From: JAFCBV01 sp965370715
GTDB taxonomy: Archaea; EX4484-52; B79-G9
Assembly: GCA_965370715.1 (NCBI GenBank)
Contig: CBDUVQ010000044.1
Location: 1 to 7,412 of the forward strand
DNA: 7,412 nt
Direction: 5' to 3'
Positions 1-5,423 of the stretch are shown here, in pieces. Each line of letters opens with the position of its first letter. Position 1 is the stretch's first letter. The notes under the pieces were generated by a model, which worked only from the letters and a program-made list of their open reading frames with translations, was not told where the DNA came from and ran no database searches. Position numbers and translations under genes: made by a program.

Positions 1-58
1 GCCACGGCCTTAGAGAGGCTCACGGAGACGCTAACGAACCTGTGCGGTGCACTGTGGA
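1..58. other. GC-rich block, unassigned
   Basis: This stretch is about 62% G+C by hand count, clearly richer than the coding genes around it. It lies immediately 3' of the tRNA-Gly gene. It holds a small GTGC-GGT-GCAC hairpin near positions 42-52. Two plus-strand frames stay open from the left edge into the tRNA (stops near 103 and 114), but neither gives a peptide I recognise and both would run through the tRNA. High G+C next to a tRNA suggests another structured RNA cut by the window edge. I could not match it to tRNA, 5S rRNA, SRP RNA or RNase P RNA. Confidence 0.3.
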
Positions 59-164
59 TGCGCCGACCGGGATTGTCGCAATTTCATTGCGAAAAGCAAT
101 GATCTAAATCGAACCCGGGCCTCCACCATGGCAAGGTAGAATCATGCCACTAGACTACCGGCGC
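59..164 (-). tRNA. tRNA-Gly (anticodon GCC) with T-loop intron
   Basis: The minus strand folds as a complete tRNA. The acceptor stem is GCGCCGG paired with TCGGCGC, ending in one G-U pair, with discriminator A. TA follows at positions 8-9, then a D arm with GTC opposite GAT and a GG in the loop. The anticodon stem CTACC/GGTGG encloses loop TTGCCAT, giving anticodon GCC (plus 130-132), which reads GGC and GGT glycine codons. The variable loop is four bases. The T stem CCGGG/CCCGG is separated by a 42-nt loop instead of seven, explained by a 35-nt intron. Spliced length is 71 nt. The 3' CCA is not encoded. The gene starts 8 bases beyond the SemiSWEET stop codon on the same strand. A degenerate pseudo-tRNA is unlikely because every stem is intact. 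Confidence 0.93.
73..107 (-). other. Archaeal tRNA intron at T-loop position 59/60
   Basis: Removing these 35 nt restores T loop TTCGATT. An imperfect bulge-helix-bulge can be drawn. The T stem is the outer helix. Exon bases TTCG pair with intron bases CGAC (three pairs and one U-C mismatch). A 3-nt bulge (ATT and AAT) lies on each side, carrying the two splice points after the second bulge base. Shifting the boundaries by one base to 74-108 gives TTCGAAT and is also possible. The intron forms a CATTGC-TTTTC-GCAATG hairpin (plus 85-101). An overlapping alternative hairpin CGCAAT-GAA-ATTGCG (plus 77-91) would compete with the splice helix. The tRNA splicing endonuclease (EndA family) is the expected processing enzyme. 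Confidence 0.8.
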
Positions 165-172
165 ACATTATA

Positions 173-427
173 CTACCCATGCTTTAGTTTTAATGCCAAA
201 ATTATAAATGCTAAAACAAAGGTCACAGCATTTGCAAGTATGATTGGCAATGAATTGATATGCAGCCCGTAAATGAGCCACAAAAAAACACCCACTGTGA
301 ATAAACCAAACATTTCAAGCGAGATGTCCTTTGTAGACCGTGATTTATAGGTCTTGATTGCCTGTGGCAAAAAAGATATTGTGGTCAATACACCTGCTAC
401 CAATCCAAGCATGGTTACAAAATCCAT
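173..427 (-). CDS. SemiSWEET sugar transporter (MtN3/PQ-loop family)
   Basis: This is a small membrane protein of 84 residues from the chosen start, the normal size of a three-helix SemiSWEET half-transporter. These work as homodimers and move small sugars down their gradient. Hydrophobic segments lie at about residues 3-20, 36-54 and 57-80. The PQ-loop proline-glutamine pair follows helix 1 (P21-Q22). W50 and N66 have the same 16-residue spacing as the substrate-pocket Trp and Asn known in bacterial SemiSWEETs. A positively charged loop (KTYKSRSTK) follows helix 1. An ATG three codons upstream (436) is possible, but the box A at 449-454 lies 24 nt before the second ATG, which fits a leaderless message starting at 427. 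There is no ribosome binding site. The sugar cannot be inferred. Confidence 0.88.
   Translation of the reverse strand: MDFVTMLGLVAGVLTTISFLPQAIKTYKSRSTKDISLEMFGLFTVGVFLWLIYGLHINSLPIILANAVTFVLAFIILALKLKHG
188..193 (-). promoter_or_regulatory. Candidate box A for tRNA-Gly
   Basis: TTAAAA on the minus strand is centred about 26 nt before the first base of the tRNA, the usual archaeal TATA-box distance. It overlaps the 3' end of the SemiSWEET gene. The motif is short in an A+T-rich context, so it could be chance. Confidence 0.35.
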
Positions 428-448
428 ATACCACATGGTTTTGGCAGG

Positions 449-454
449 TTTATA
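449..454 (-). promoter_or_regulatory. Box A for the SemiSWEET gene
   Basis: TATAAA (within CATATAAACC) on the minus strand is centred about 24 nt before the ATG at 427. It lies just past the pus10 stop, so the transporter can be transcribed independently of pus10. Confidence 0.55.
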
Positions 455-465
455 TGTTTTGCTGG

Positions 466-1743
466 TTATTCCTCAAATCCGACAACTTCAAGATTCTCAA
501 CCTCTGCCTTTGCGCCAAGAAGCGCGGACACTGAGGGACGCGACCTGCCCTCGTCACCGGATACAAGCTCTTTGATATATAGCCCTGCTTCTGTCTGGAT
601 AACAAGTTCTACATGTGTTTTATCAATGAGCTTATATTCAAGAGAATACACGCTTCTTTTTCGTATGATGTCAGCGCGCCTGTGAACAACTCTGGTGGGC
701 GTCTGCTGTTTGATGACGGCGACAAGCGCGTCAAGCGTTTTCAGAGAAGTTTTTTTGACAGCCGAATCTGTCTTTACAATCACTTTGTATGTCTTTTTGG
801 CTTTTGCGCTCTTTACATCTATTACTTTGTTCTTGTCCGCAAACTCCAGATCAGATATTTCAATTATGCCCTTGTTCTTTTTGTTCACTGAAGTCTCAAG
901 GCGCTTTAAGGATATTGTTCTTTTCTTTGGCTCGACAACTTCAATCACAAAGTTGCGCCCTCCAAGGCATAGGACATCTATGTCCTCGCGTCCTGCACCG
1001 TGAAAAGATGTGTCAACACCTTCTGTTGAGCGAAGGAGCGGCTCTGCTATAAGTTCCTGCACGCTGGTATCATGTATTTTTCCCTTAAAATCGCACTTCT
1101 TGCAACCAAGCCCCCGGCAGTCATAGCACATCAGCCGCGTTTGTGGAATCTTTGCAAGCTTTTTGTACTTGCCGAAAATATAAAGCGGAGCGATTGTCAG
1201 GCGTACTGTATTTGTTTTCAGGTCAAACAAAATAACCATATCCGGGTTTTTCAGGTCAACTTTCTTCCCTGCCTTTTTTGAAAAAACCTTTCCGACCTCT
1301 CGGTTGATTTCAGTCTTTATTGTTTCGCAAAAATCAGTTCCCACAGTTTCCCATAGTTTTTCCTCTATTGCAATGAGTTCTTCTGTAGGTGTTGTGCCTA
1401 TCTGGAATGTATTGTACTCAAAGTCTTTTGTTTCCTCAACAGCGCGCTTTGCAAGGGCATTGATTTTGGTGAAAATTCCTTTGCATACAGAGCAGTCTTT
1501 TGGCTTCTTCAATTCTGCAGAAGGTGCTTTGCGTTTTCGAAAACGCATGTCTGAGAAATTCGATTCATCAATACTCTTTGCATTATCCTCGTTCTCAAGG
1601 TCCATGGCAAGAGCCGTGCGCACTATCCTTCCGCGCTCGTCATTTGAGTAGCCGCTCAAAAGCTGGGCAAACTGGCGACCTAGGCAGTGGTCGCATACAT
1701 AGCCTGTTGAAAGAATGCGCATTGCAATGGTTTTGATATCCAT
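466..1743 (-). CDS. pus10: tRNA pseudouridine synthase Pus10
   Basis: Pus10 converts U54 and U55 of the tRNA T loop to pseudouridine in archaea, which lack bacterial TruB for this job. The 425-residue length is normal. The N-terminal part has the paired CxxC zinc motifs (C17/C20 and C84/C87) and the THUMP-like accessory region. A second cysteine group (C206, C209, C214, C217) lies before the catalytic domain, as in archaeal homologues. The catalytic motif HGAGREDIDV spans 248-257; D254 in the R-E-D triplet is the likely nucleophile. The C-terminal QTEAGLYIKELVSGDEGRSRPS segment (383-404) matches the conserved domain end. The start ATG has a TTTAAA box A 24 nt upstream and no ribosome binding site, suggesting a leaderless message. 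The neighbouring tRNA-Gly, with its T loop, is a plausible substrate. Certain at family level. Confidence 0.96.
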   Translation of the reverse strand: MDIKTIAMRILSTGYVCDHCLGRQFAQLLSGYSNDERGRIVRTALAMDLENEDNAKSIDESNFSDMRFRKRKAPSAELKKPKDCSVCKGIFTKINALAKRAVEETKDFEYNTFQIGTTPTEELIAIEEKLWETVGTDFCETIKTEINREVGKVFSKKAGKKVDLKNPDMVILFDLKTNTVRLTIAPLYIFGKYKKLAKIPQTRLMCYDCRGLGCKKCDFKGKIHDTSVQELIAEPLLRSTEGVDTSFHGAGREDIDVLCLGGRNFVIEVVEPKKRTISLKRLETSVNKKNKGIIEISDLEFADKNKVIDVKSAKAKKTYKVIVKTDSAVKKTSLKTLDALVAVIKQQTPTRVVHRRADIIRKRSVYSLEYKLIDKTHVELVIQTEAGLYIKELVSGDEGRSRPSVSALLGAKAEVENLEVVGFEE

Positions 1744-1764
1744 GCGCTAGATTAGGGGTGAAGT

Positions 1765-1770
1765 TTTAAA
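1765..1770 (-). promoter_or_regulatory. Box A for pus10
   Basis: TTTAAA on the minus strand is centred about 24 nt before the pus10 ATG. It begins only a few bases after the stop of the upstream phosphotransferase gene. The distance predicts transcription starting at or next to the start codon. Confidence 0.6.
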
Positions 1771-1775
1771 TGCAG

Positions 1776-2390
1776 TTATCTATCCCCATACTTCAGCACA
1801 AACTGTATCCTCTGCATCACAGTCACCACAGCAAGCATTGCGCCAAATGCTATTGCTGATGTTATATACAGTGGATTGTAAAGCCCTGCAAGCATGCTTG
1901 CATATATTACTATAAGCCGCTCAGGGCGCTCGAGTATTCCACCCATAAGCCATAGCTCTTCCTTAAAGATTACTTTTTTGTGGTCAGCATATGCGCGCAC
2001 AAATGAGGTCATAAATGTTCCTGCTGAAAGAAGAATCAAAAGCCACAACTCTCCCGGAATATGAAGGGCTGGAATCCCGTAAAGGTAAAGCCCGAGAATC
2101 ATAAGAAATTCTACAAAACGGTCAGTCACCCCGTCAAGGAATGCTCCGATTCTTGTCACTTTGCCTGTATGGCGCGCGACTGCGCCGTCTATCAAATCCA
2201 TCAGCCCTGCCATTACAAAAAGCACAAATCCTGCGGCAAGGTTCTGCTGTGAAAGAAAATATGTTCCGATAACTGCTGGAACTATTGAAAGCAAAGTCCA
2301 TCCAACAGGGGAAATAGGCACTTTCGAGAAAAGCCTGCCTGTGTAATAGCTTATCTTTTTGGAAACTTTCGGAAAGTAGAGTTTTATCAT
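1776..2390 (-). CDS. CDP-alcohol phosphatidyltransferase, probably archaetidylinositol phosphate synthase
   Basis: This is an integral membrane enzyme of 204 residues. The family signature is complete: D65, D68, G69, A72, R73, G82, D86 and D90, with the exact spacing that binds the CDP-alcohol and two metal ions. About six hydrophobic segments follow the family layout. The gene lies directly after inositol-1-phosphate synthase. Together these suggest it joins CDP-archaeol and inositol-1-phosphate to give archaetidylinositol phosphate and CMP, as shown for the methanogen enzyme. Archaetidylglycerol-phosphate or archaetidylserine synthase remain possible, and so does di-inositol-phosphate synthase, though no nucleotidyltransferase partner is present. 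The frame is open upstream to 2492, but that would run into ino1. The ATG at 2390 has a GGTG ribosome binding site and box A, so it is preferred. Confidence 0.85.
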   Translation of the reverse strand: MIKLYFPKVSKKISYYTGRLFSKVPISPVGWTLLSIVPAVIGTYFLSQQNLAAGFVLFVMAGLMDLIDGAVARHTGKVTRIGAFLDGVTDRFVEFLMILGLYLYGIPALHIPGELWLLILLSAGTFMTSFVRAYADHKKVIFKEELWLMGGILERPERLIVIYASMLAGLYNPLYITSAIAFGAMLAVVTVMQRIQFVLKYGDR

Positions 2391-2394
2391 AGGA

Positions 2395-2399
2395 CACCT
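2395..2399 (-). promoter_or_regulatory. Ribosome binding site of the CDP-alcohol phosphotransferase
   Basis: AGGTG on the minus strand lies 4 nt before the ATG at 2390 and complements the archaeal 16S rRNA 3' end. It decides the start against longer in-frame alternatives that overlap ino1. Confidence 0.55.
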
Positions 2400-2420
2400 A
2401 AAAAATATGTGCGTGCGCCT

Positions 2421-2426
2421 TATAAA
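2421..2426 (-). promoter_or_regulatory. Box A between ino1 and the phosphotransferase
   Basis: TTTATA on the minus strand lies 4 nt past the ino1 coding end. A start about 26 nt downstream gives a leader of only 7-8 nt, covering the AGGTG site. A run of six T on the minus strand (2400-2405) just before that point could end the ino1 transcript. The pair may therefore be separately transcribed despite being close. Confidence 0.5.
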
Positions 2427-2430
2427 TTCT

Positions 2431-3639
2431 TTACTCTGCCTGTCCGGCAACAGGTTCTGCGCTTTCCTGAACCGCGGCTGTCGGCACTGCATTTGAGATG
2501 TCTTTTTGGTAGAGCCACTTAATGAGCGCCTGATATGCGAGAATCTTGCTCTTCTGCTTGCCGAACCATTTGCAGTAAAAAGAGTTTATGATGTCTGCGG
2601 TTCCTGATTCACTGCGGTCAATTGCAATCTTTCCAAGGCGCGCCATATCAACAAGCATCCCTGCTGCTGCCGGGCTGTCGTTCACTCTGCCGCAAAGATA
2701 TATTTCGTCTTCTGCGCCATTGAAACTTCTCATTGGAAAGTGCATGAAAACTGTTTTTTTGTCGCCAAGAGGTGAAAGGTATCCATGCGGCTTGATGTCT
2801 GATTCAAGAGGGTATCCGAGTATATCATTTGCACAGCTTGTCTTTGTCTTTTTCTTGCTTTCATTTCTCTCTGCATCCTGCAGGCGGAAGAAATCCATGT
2901 TGCCGCCCCAGTTCGCGCCGATTGCACAAAGCATTGTTCTGTTGATTTCCTTGTAATGCTCCATGAAGTCTGAGAGGAACCTTGACTGTCCTGAGCTGAT
3001 GTCATCTCCAATCAATATAGATTTTGTTTCCTCAGCAAGCTCTTTGAACACAGGGCTGTTTGCAACCTTGCTTGGTATGCCGTTTATGTGGACAATTCCA
3101 CGGCCGCGCTCTTTTGCTGCCATGAATGAGGCGTATGCATAGAACATAGAGCCCGTAATTTTGTCCTGCTCATTATTTTTGATTATGCTTTCAAGCTCTT
3201 CCCTGTTCTTTAAATCAAACAGAGCCTCTGTGCACGTTACAGATATCATGCAGTCCATATCGTTTTCGATTATGGCTTTCTTTATCACATCAACAGCTTC
3301 TGAGAGGGTCATCCTCTTTTCAAGTCCTGCTGCGTCAACAGGCATGTTCTCGACAGATTTAAGCTCAACACCTTCAAGGACGCGCGTGTTTTTCAGTGCA
3401 GGCAGGTTTTTCAATTCAGGGTACATGCTAACGAAATCCGACATTGTTTTGCCTATTTTCTTTTTGTCAATATCAAAAGCTATCGGAACTTCAATATCCT
3501 CAATATTGTAGCCGGGAATCTTGTTTGCAAGAGGCACACCTGTTGCATCAACTTCTTTTACCTTAATGCGTTCAAGGCCAACCACAAAAGTGCTTGCAAC
3601 ATAACCAGTTCCGAAAAATCCGACTTTTAATTTTGACAT
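2431..3639 (-). CDS. ino1: Inositol-1-phosphate synthase
   Basis: The enzyme converts glucose-6-phosphate to L-myo-inositol-1-phosphate through an NAD-dependent oxidation, cyclisation and reduction in the cytosol. The 402-residue length fits the archaeal/actinobacterial short form. The N-terminal Rossmann motif is GFFGTGYVAS (7-16). GDDISSGQS (211-219), GANWGGNMDFFRL (241-253), the lysine cluster KKKTK (262-266) and DSPAAAGMLVDMARLGK (321-337) are family blocks. The C-terminal tail after about residue 385 is rich in Ala, Pro, Glu and Gln and looks unstructured. A GAGGTG ribosome binding site sits 6 nt before the ATG. The product would feed the next gene, making an inositol lipid headgroup pathway. 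It could also supply inositol-based osmolytes, but no dedicated gene for that is visible here. Confidence 0.95.
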   Translation of the reverse strand: MSKLKVGFFGTGYVASTFVVGLERIKVKEVDATGVPLANKIPGYNIEDIEVPIAFDIDKKKIGKTMSDFVSMYPELKNLPALKNTRVLEGVELKSVENMPVDAAGLEKRMTLSEAVDVIKKAIIENDMDCMISVTCTEALFDLKNREELESIIKNNEQDKITGSMFYAYASFMAAKERGRGIVHINGIPSKVANSPVFKELAEETKSILIGDDISSGQSRFLSDFMEHYKEINRTMLCAIGANWGGNMDFFRLQDAERNESKKKTKTSCANDILGYPLESDIKPHGYLSPLGDKKTVFMHFPMRSFNGAEDEIYLCGRVNDSPAAAGMLVDMARLGKIAIDRSESGTADIINSFYCKWFGKQKSKILAYQALIKWLYQKDISNAVPTAAVQESAEPVAGQAE

Positions 3640-3645
3640 ATACTA

Positions 3646-3651
3646 CACCTC
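3646..3651 (-). promoter_or_regulatory. Ribosome binding site of ino1
   Basis: GAGGTG on the minus strand lies 6 nt before the ATG, a strong match to the archaeal anti-Shine-Dalgarno. It implies a leadered message, unlike most genes here. Confidence 0.75.
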
Positions 3652-3668
3652 TTGTTTAAAATCATAGA

Positions 3669-3690
3669 TTCATGACTATTTTATGACCAT
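3669..3690. repeat. Tandem 11-bp direct repeat in the ino1 promoter region
   Basis: TTCATGACTAT is followed directly by TTTATGACCAT, matching at 9 of 11 positions with one-helical-turn periodicity. A looser third copy (TCATAGA) lies just before it. It sits between ftsY and ino1, so it could be an operator for a regulator of ino1. The region is A+T-rich and chance is possible. Confidence 0.35.
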
Positions 3691-3694
3691 AAAC

Positions 3695-3702
3695 TATTAT
3701 AT
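3695..3702 (-). promoter_or_regulatory. Candidate box A for ino1
   Basis: ATATAATA on the minus strand would place the transcript start near 3673, with a leader of about 33 nt containing the GAGGTG site. Other TATA-like words nearby (TTAAAT at 3715-3720, CATAAAA near 3679-3685) are alternatives; the sequence does not decide. Confidence 0.35.
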
Positions 3703-3703
3703 G

Positions 3704-3713
3704 AAGAAAAAAG
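3704..3713 (-). terminator. Candidate T-run terminator of ftsY
   Basis: The minus strand reads ACTTTTTTCT about 20 nt after the ftsY stop. Archaeal RNA polymerase can stop at such T-rich runs without a hairpin. It separates ftsY from the ino1 promoter. Confidence 0.35.
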
Positions 3714-3733
3714 TATTTAAGGCTTTTGGCAGG

Positions 3734-4864
3734 CTAAATTATGCTCTCAACAGCCTCTTTAGCGTCAAATTCCTCGAAATCATCGTATTCCTGCCCTGTG
3801 CCGAGAAATACTATGGGCTTTTTGAGGGCATGGCATAAACTGAGCGCAGCCCCGCCCTTTTCGTCAACATCCCATTTTGTGAGTATGATGCCGTCAATTC
3901 CAATTGACTCAAAAACGTGCGCCTGCCCGAGGACATCGTTTCCTGCGATTGATTCGACTACCAGGAACTTAAGGTCTGGCTTGTTAACGCGCACGATTTT
4001 CTCAAGCTCGCGCATGAGGTTTGCGTCGGTATGAACGCGCCCTGCAGTGTCTGCAATGACAATATCAATGCCCTTTGACTCTGCGTGTTTTCGGGCATCA
4101 AAAATCACAGCAGCAGGGTCTGCGCCGTATGTGTGCTTAACTATCGGGACATTGAGTTTTTCTGCATGAATCGTAATCTGCTCAATCGCAGCTGCCCGGA
4201 ATGAGTCTCCTGCTGCCAGGACAACAGAGTGGTTCTCTTTCATGAAATGGCTTGCAAGCTTTGCGGCTGACGTGGTTTTTCCTGAGCCATTGAAGCCAAG
4301 AAGAATTATTGTTGCAGGCTTTTTTTCTTTCAAGAGCTTTTTGAAGTCAATTTTTGGTTGGTCTAGAATCTCAAGAACAGATTTTTTGAGTGACTCTGTT
4401 ATTATTTTTTCAGCGTTGCTTCTTTTGACTGATTTGCCAATGAGATTTTCCCGAATATCATGAATTATTTTATCTGAAACATCTGAGGCTACATTATTCT
4501 CAAGAAGCGCGATTTCAAGATCCCAGAGCGCGCTGTCAACAAAGTCCCCGGACAGCTTTTTTTCGCCAATAGCATTCCTGAGTTTGTCTGTAAAGCTTTC
4601 TTTTTCCGGTTCTTCGGGTTTTTCTGTTGGTTCTTCTGTTGTTTCGGGCACAGCTTCAGGGACTTCAATTTTGAGTTCTTCAGAAACAATCTTTTCCTTC
4701 TTTTTTTCAGGCTTTGGTGCTGGCGCTTTTTCGGGCTCTTTTTTTACAGAAGGCTTTACCGGTGCGCGAGGGGCTTCTTTTTTCTCTTCCTTTTCCTCGC
4801 CTGCAATCTTTTCAGAAATAGATTTTACAGCGTCGCCTACTTTTTTTTTCAGAAAACCGAACAT
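3734..4864 (-). CDS. ftsY: Signal recognition particle receptor FtsY
   Basis: FtsY is the SRP-GTPase that docks SRP54-bound ribosomes at the membrane for co-translational insertion. The protein is 376 residues. Residues 1-20 form a short basic amphipathic helix, likely a membrane contact. Residues 22-92 are a charged linker rich in Lys, Glu and Pro. The helical N domain covers about 90-170. The GTPase motifs are GFNGSGKTT (190-198), DSFRAAAIEQ (220-229), DTAGR (272-276), TKWD (329-332) and GTGQ (355-358). The DSFRAAAIEQ block and the linker identify FtsY rather than SRP54, and there is no methionine-rich M domain. An AGGTG site lies 5 nt before the ATG. The gene starts 12 nt after hicA with no clear promoter of its own, so it may be co-transcribed with hicBA. 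Confidence 0.97.
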   Translation of the reverse strand: MFGFLKKKVGDAVKSISEKIAGEEKEEKKEAPRAPVKPSVKKEPEKAPAPKPEKKKEKIVSEELKIEVPEAVPETTEEPTEKPEEPEKESFTDKLRNAIGEKKLSGDFVDSALWDLEIALLENNVASDVSDKIIHDIRENLIGKSVKRSNAEKIITESLKKSVLEILDQPKIDFKKLLKEKKPATIILLGFNGSGKTTSAAKLASHFMKENHSVVLAAGDSFRAAAIEQITIHAEKLNVPIVKHTYGADPAAVIFDARKHAESKGIDIVIADTAGRVHTDANLMRELEKIVRVNKPDLKFLVVESIAGNDVLGQAHVFESIGIDGIILTKWDVDEKGGAALSLCHALKKPIVFLGTGQEYDDFEEFDAKEAVESII

Positions 4865-4869
4865 TTATA

Positions 4870-4874
4870 CACCT
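4870..4874 (-). promoter_or_regulatory. Ribosome binding site of ftsY
   Basis: AGGTG on the minus strand lies 5 nt before the ATG and only 2 nt after the hicA stop codon. It supports translation of ftsY as the third gene of a hicB-hicA-ftsY message. Confidence 0.65.
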
Positions 4875-4876
4875 AA

Positions 4877-5107
4877 TTATAACAGCTCTGCAAGATCCGT
4901 TGCAGTCAATCCCGCCTGTTTAAGTATTGCCTTTAAAGTTCCTTTTGAAAGTTCCCTGTGATTCGGTATTGTCAGCCTTCTGTGTGGATATTCTTTTTGC
5001 CTTAAAATAATGTGGCTTCCAGTCTGGTGGTCTACTTGAAACCCTGTCTTAGAAAGCACTTTAATGAGTTCAATACCAGAAACAACAGGAAGTTTTGGCA
5101 AAGTCAT
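4877..5107 (-). CDS. hicA: HicA family toxin (mRNA interferase)
   Basis: HicA is the RNA-cleaving toxin of the HicAB type II system and folds like a double-stranded RNA-binding domain. From the ATG the protein has 76 residues, typical for the family. It contains the N-terminal LPVVSGIELIKVL block, the catalytic Gly-Ser-His (H32 from this ATG) in QTGSHIILR, and the C-terminal GTLKAILKQAGL helix. All are intact, so the toxin looks active. The frame permits a TTG start three bases earlier, but the ATG overlaps the hicB stop as TGATG, a one-base overlap typical of translational coupling. There is no separate ribosome binding site. The order is antitoxin first, then toxin. The gene lies between pfdA and ftsY and is probably a recent insertion. 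Confidence 0.95.
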   Translation of the reverse strand: MTLPKLPVVSGIELIKVLSKTGFQVDHQTGSHIILRQKEYPHRRLTIPNHRELSKGTLKAILKQAGLTATDLAELL

Positions 5108-5319
5108 CAACCGTTAACATCAACCAATTCTTCATCTATTGAAGGAGGCACTGCTTCATTATGTTTCTTCAGGCTGATCAAATAACCGGCAATAGCATCT
5201 TTTATGTTATCTACAGCCTCTTTTCTTGTCGCACCTTGTGAAATGCAACCAGGCAACATAGGAACCGAAGCAACGTAAACTCCCACTTCGTCCTGCTCAA
5301 TCAATACACGAAATCTCAT
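5107..5319 (-). CDS. hicB: HicB family antitoxin
   Basis: HicB is the partner that binds HicA and covers its active site. The 70-residue protein has the partial RNase H-like fold signature: a first beta strand (FRVLIEQDEVGVYVASVP), then LPGCISQGATRKEAVDNIKDAIAGYL (22-47). It ends about residue 70 with a short acidic tail and lacks the C-terminal helix-turn-helix or ribbon-helix-helix DNA-binding domain of longer HicBs. It therefore probably neutralises the toxin without classic operator binding of its own. A strong box A (TTTATATA) centred about 25 nt before the ATG predicts a leaderless transcript. The stop codon overlaps the hicA start. Confidence 0.94.
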   Translation of the reverse strand: MRFRVLIEQDEVGVYVASVPMLPGCISQGATRKEAVDNIKDAIAGYLISLKKHNEAVPPSIDEELVDVNG

Positions 5320-5340
5320 AATTATCTTTTAAGCCTACAA

Positions 5341-5348
5341 TATATAAA
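5341..5348 (-). promoter_or_regulatory. Box A of hicB-hicA(-ftsY)
   Basis: TTTATATA on the minus strand, preceded by purine-rich AAAAAGG resembling a BRE, is centred 25 nt before the hicB ATG. It is the best-looking promoter in the window and probably also drives ftsY. Confidence 0.75.
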
Positions 5349-5423
5349 CCTTTTTAGTGGTCTGTCTGGAGCCCACGCCACCATGTAATGAAAGAATCGT
5401 GATAAATATTGAGCAATGTTGCG

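Noticed and set aside
1..103. Plus-strand protein end running into the tRNA-Gly gene
   Set aside because: Two frames are open by chance in GC-rich sequence, neither peptide is recognisable, and both would cross a well-formed tRNA.
613..1736. Plus-strand ORFs opposite pus10, ino1, ftsY, pfdA and trmI
   Set aside because: They are antisense to genes with clear family motifs and encode low-complexity, unrecognisable proteins.
2391..2492. N-terminal extension of the CDP-alcohol phosphotransferase into ino1
   Set aside because: It would overlap ino1 by about 60 bases, is arginine-rich and unlike the family, and the ATG at 2390 has a ribosome binding site.
5108..5110. TTG start for hicA
   Set aside because: The next codon is ATG, which gives the usual TGATG overlap with hicB; family N-termini do not need the extra residue.
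5349..5423. tRNA fragment or attachment site between pfdA and hicB, because CATGGTGG also occurs in tRNA-Gly
   Set aside because: The identity is only eight bases and diverges at once; no longer direct repeat flanks hicBA.
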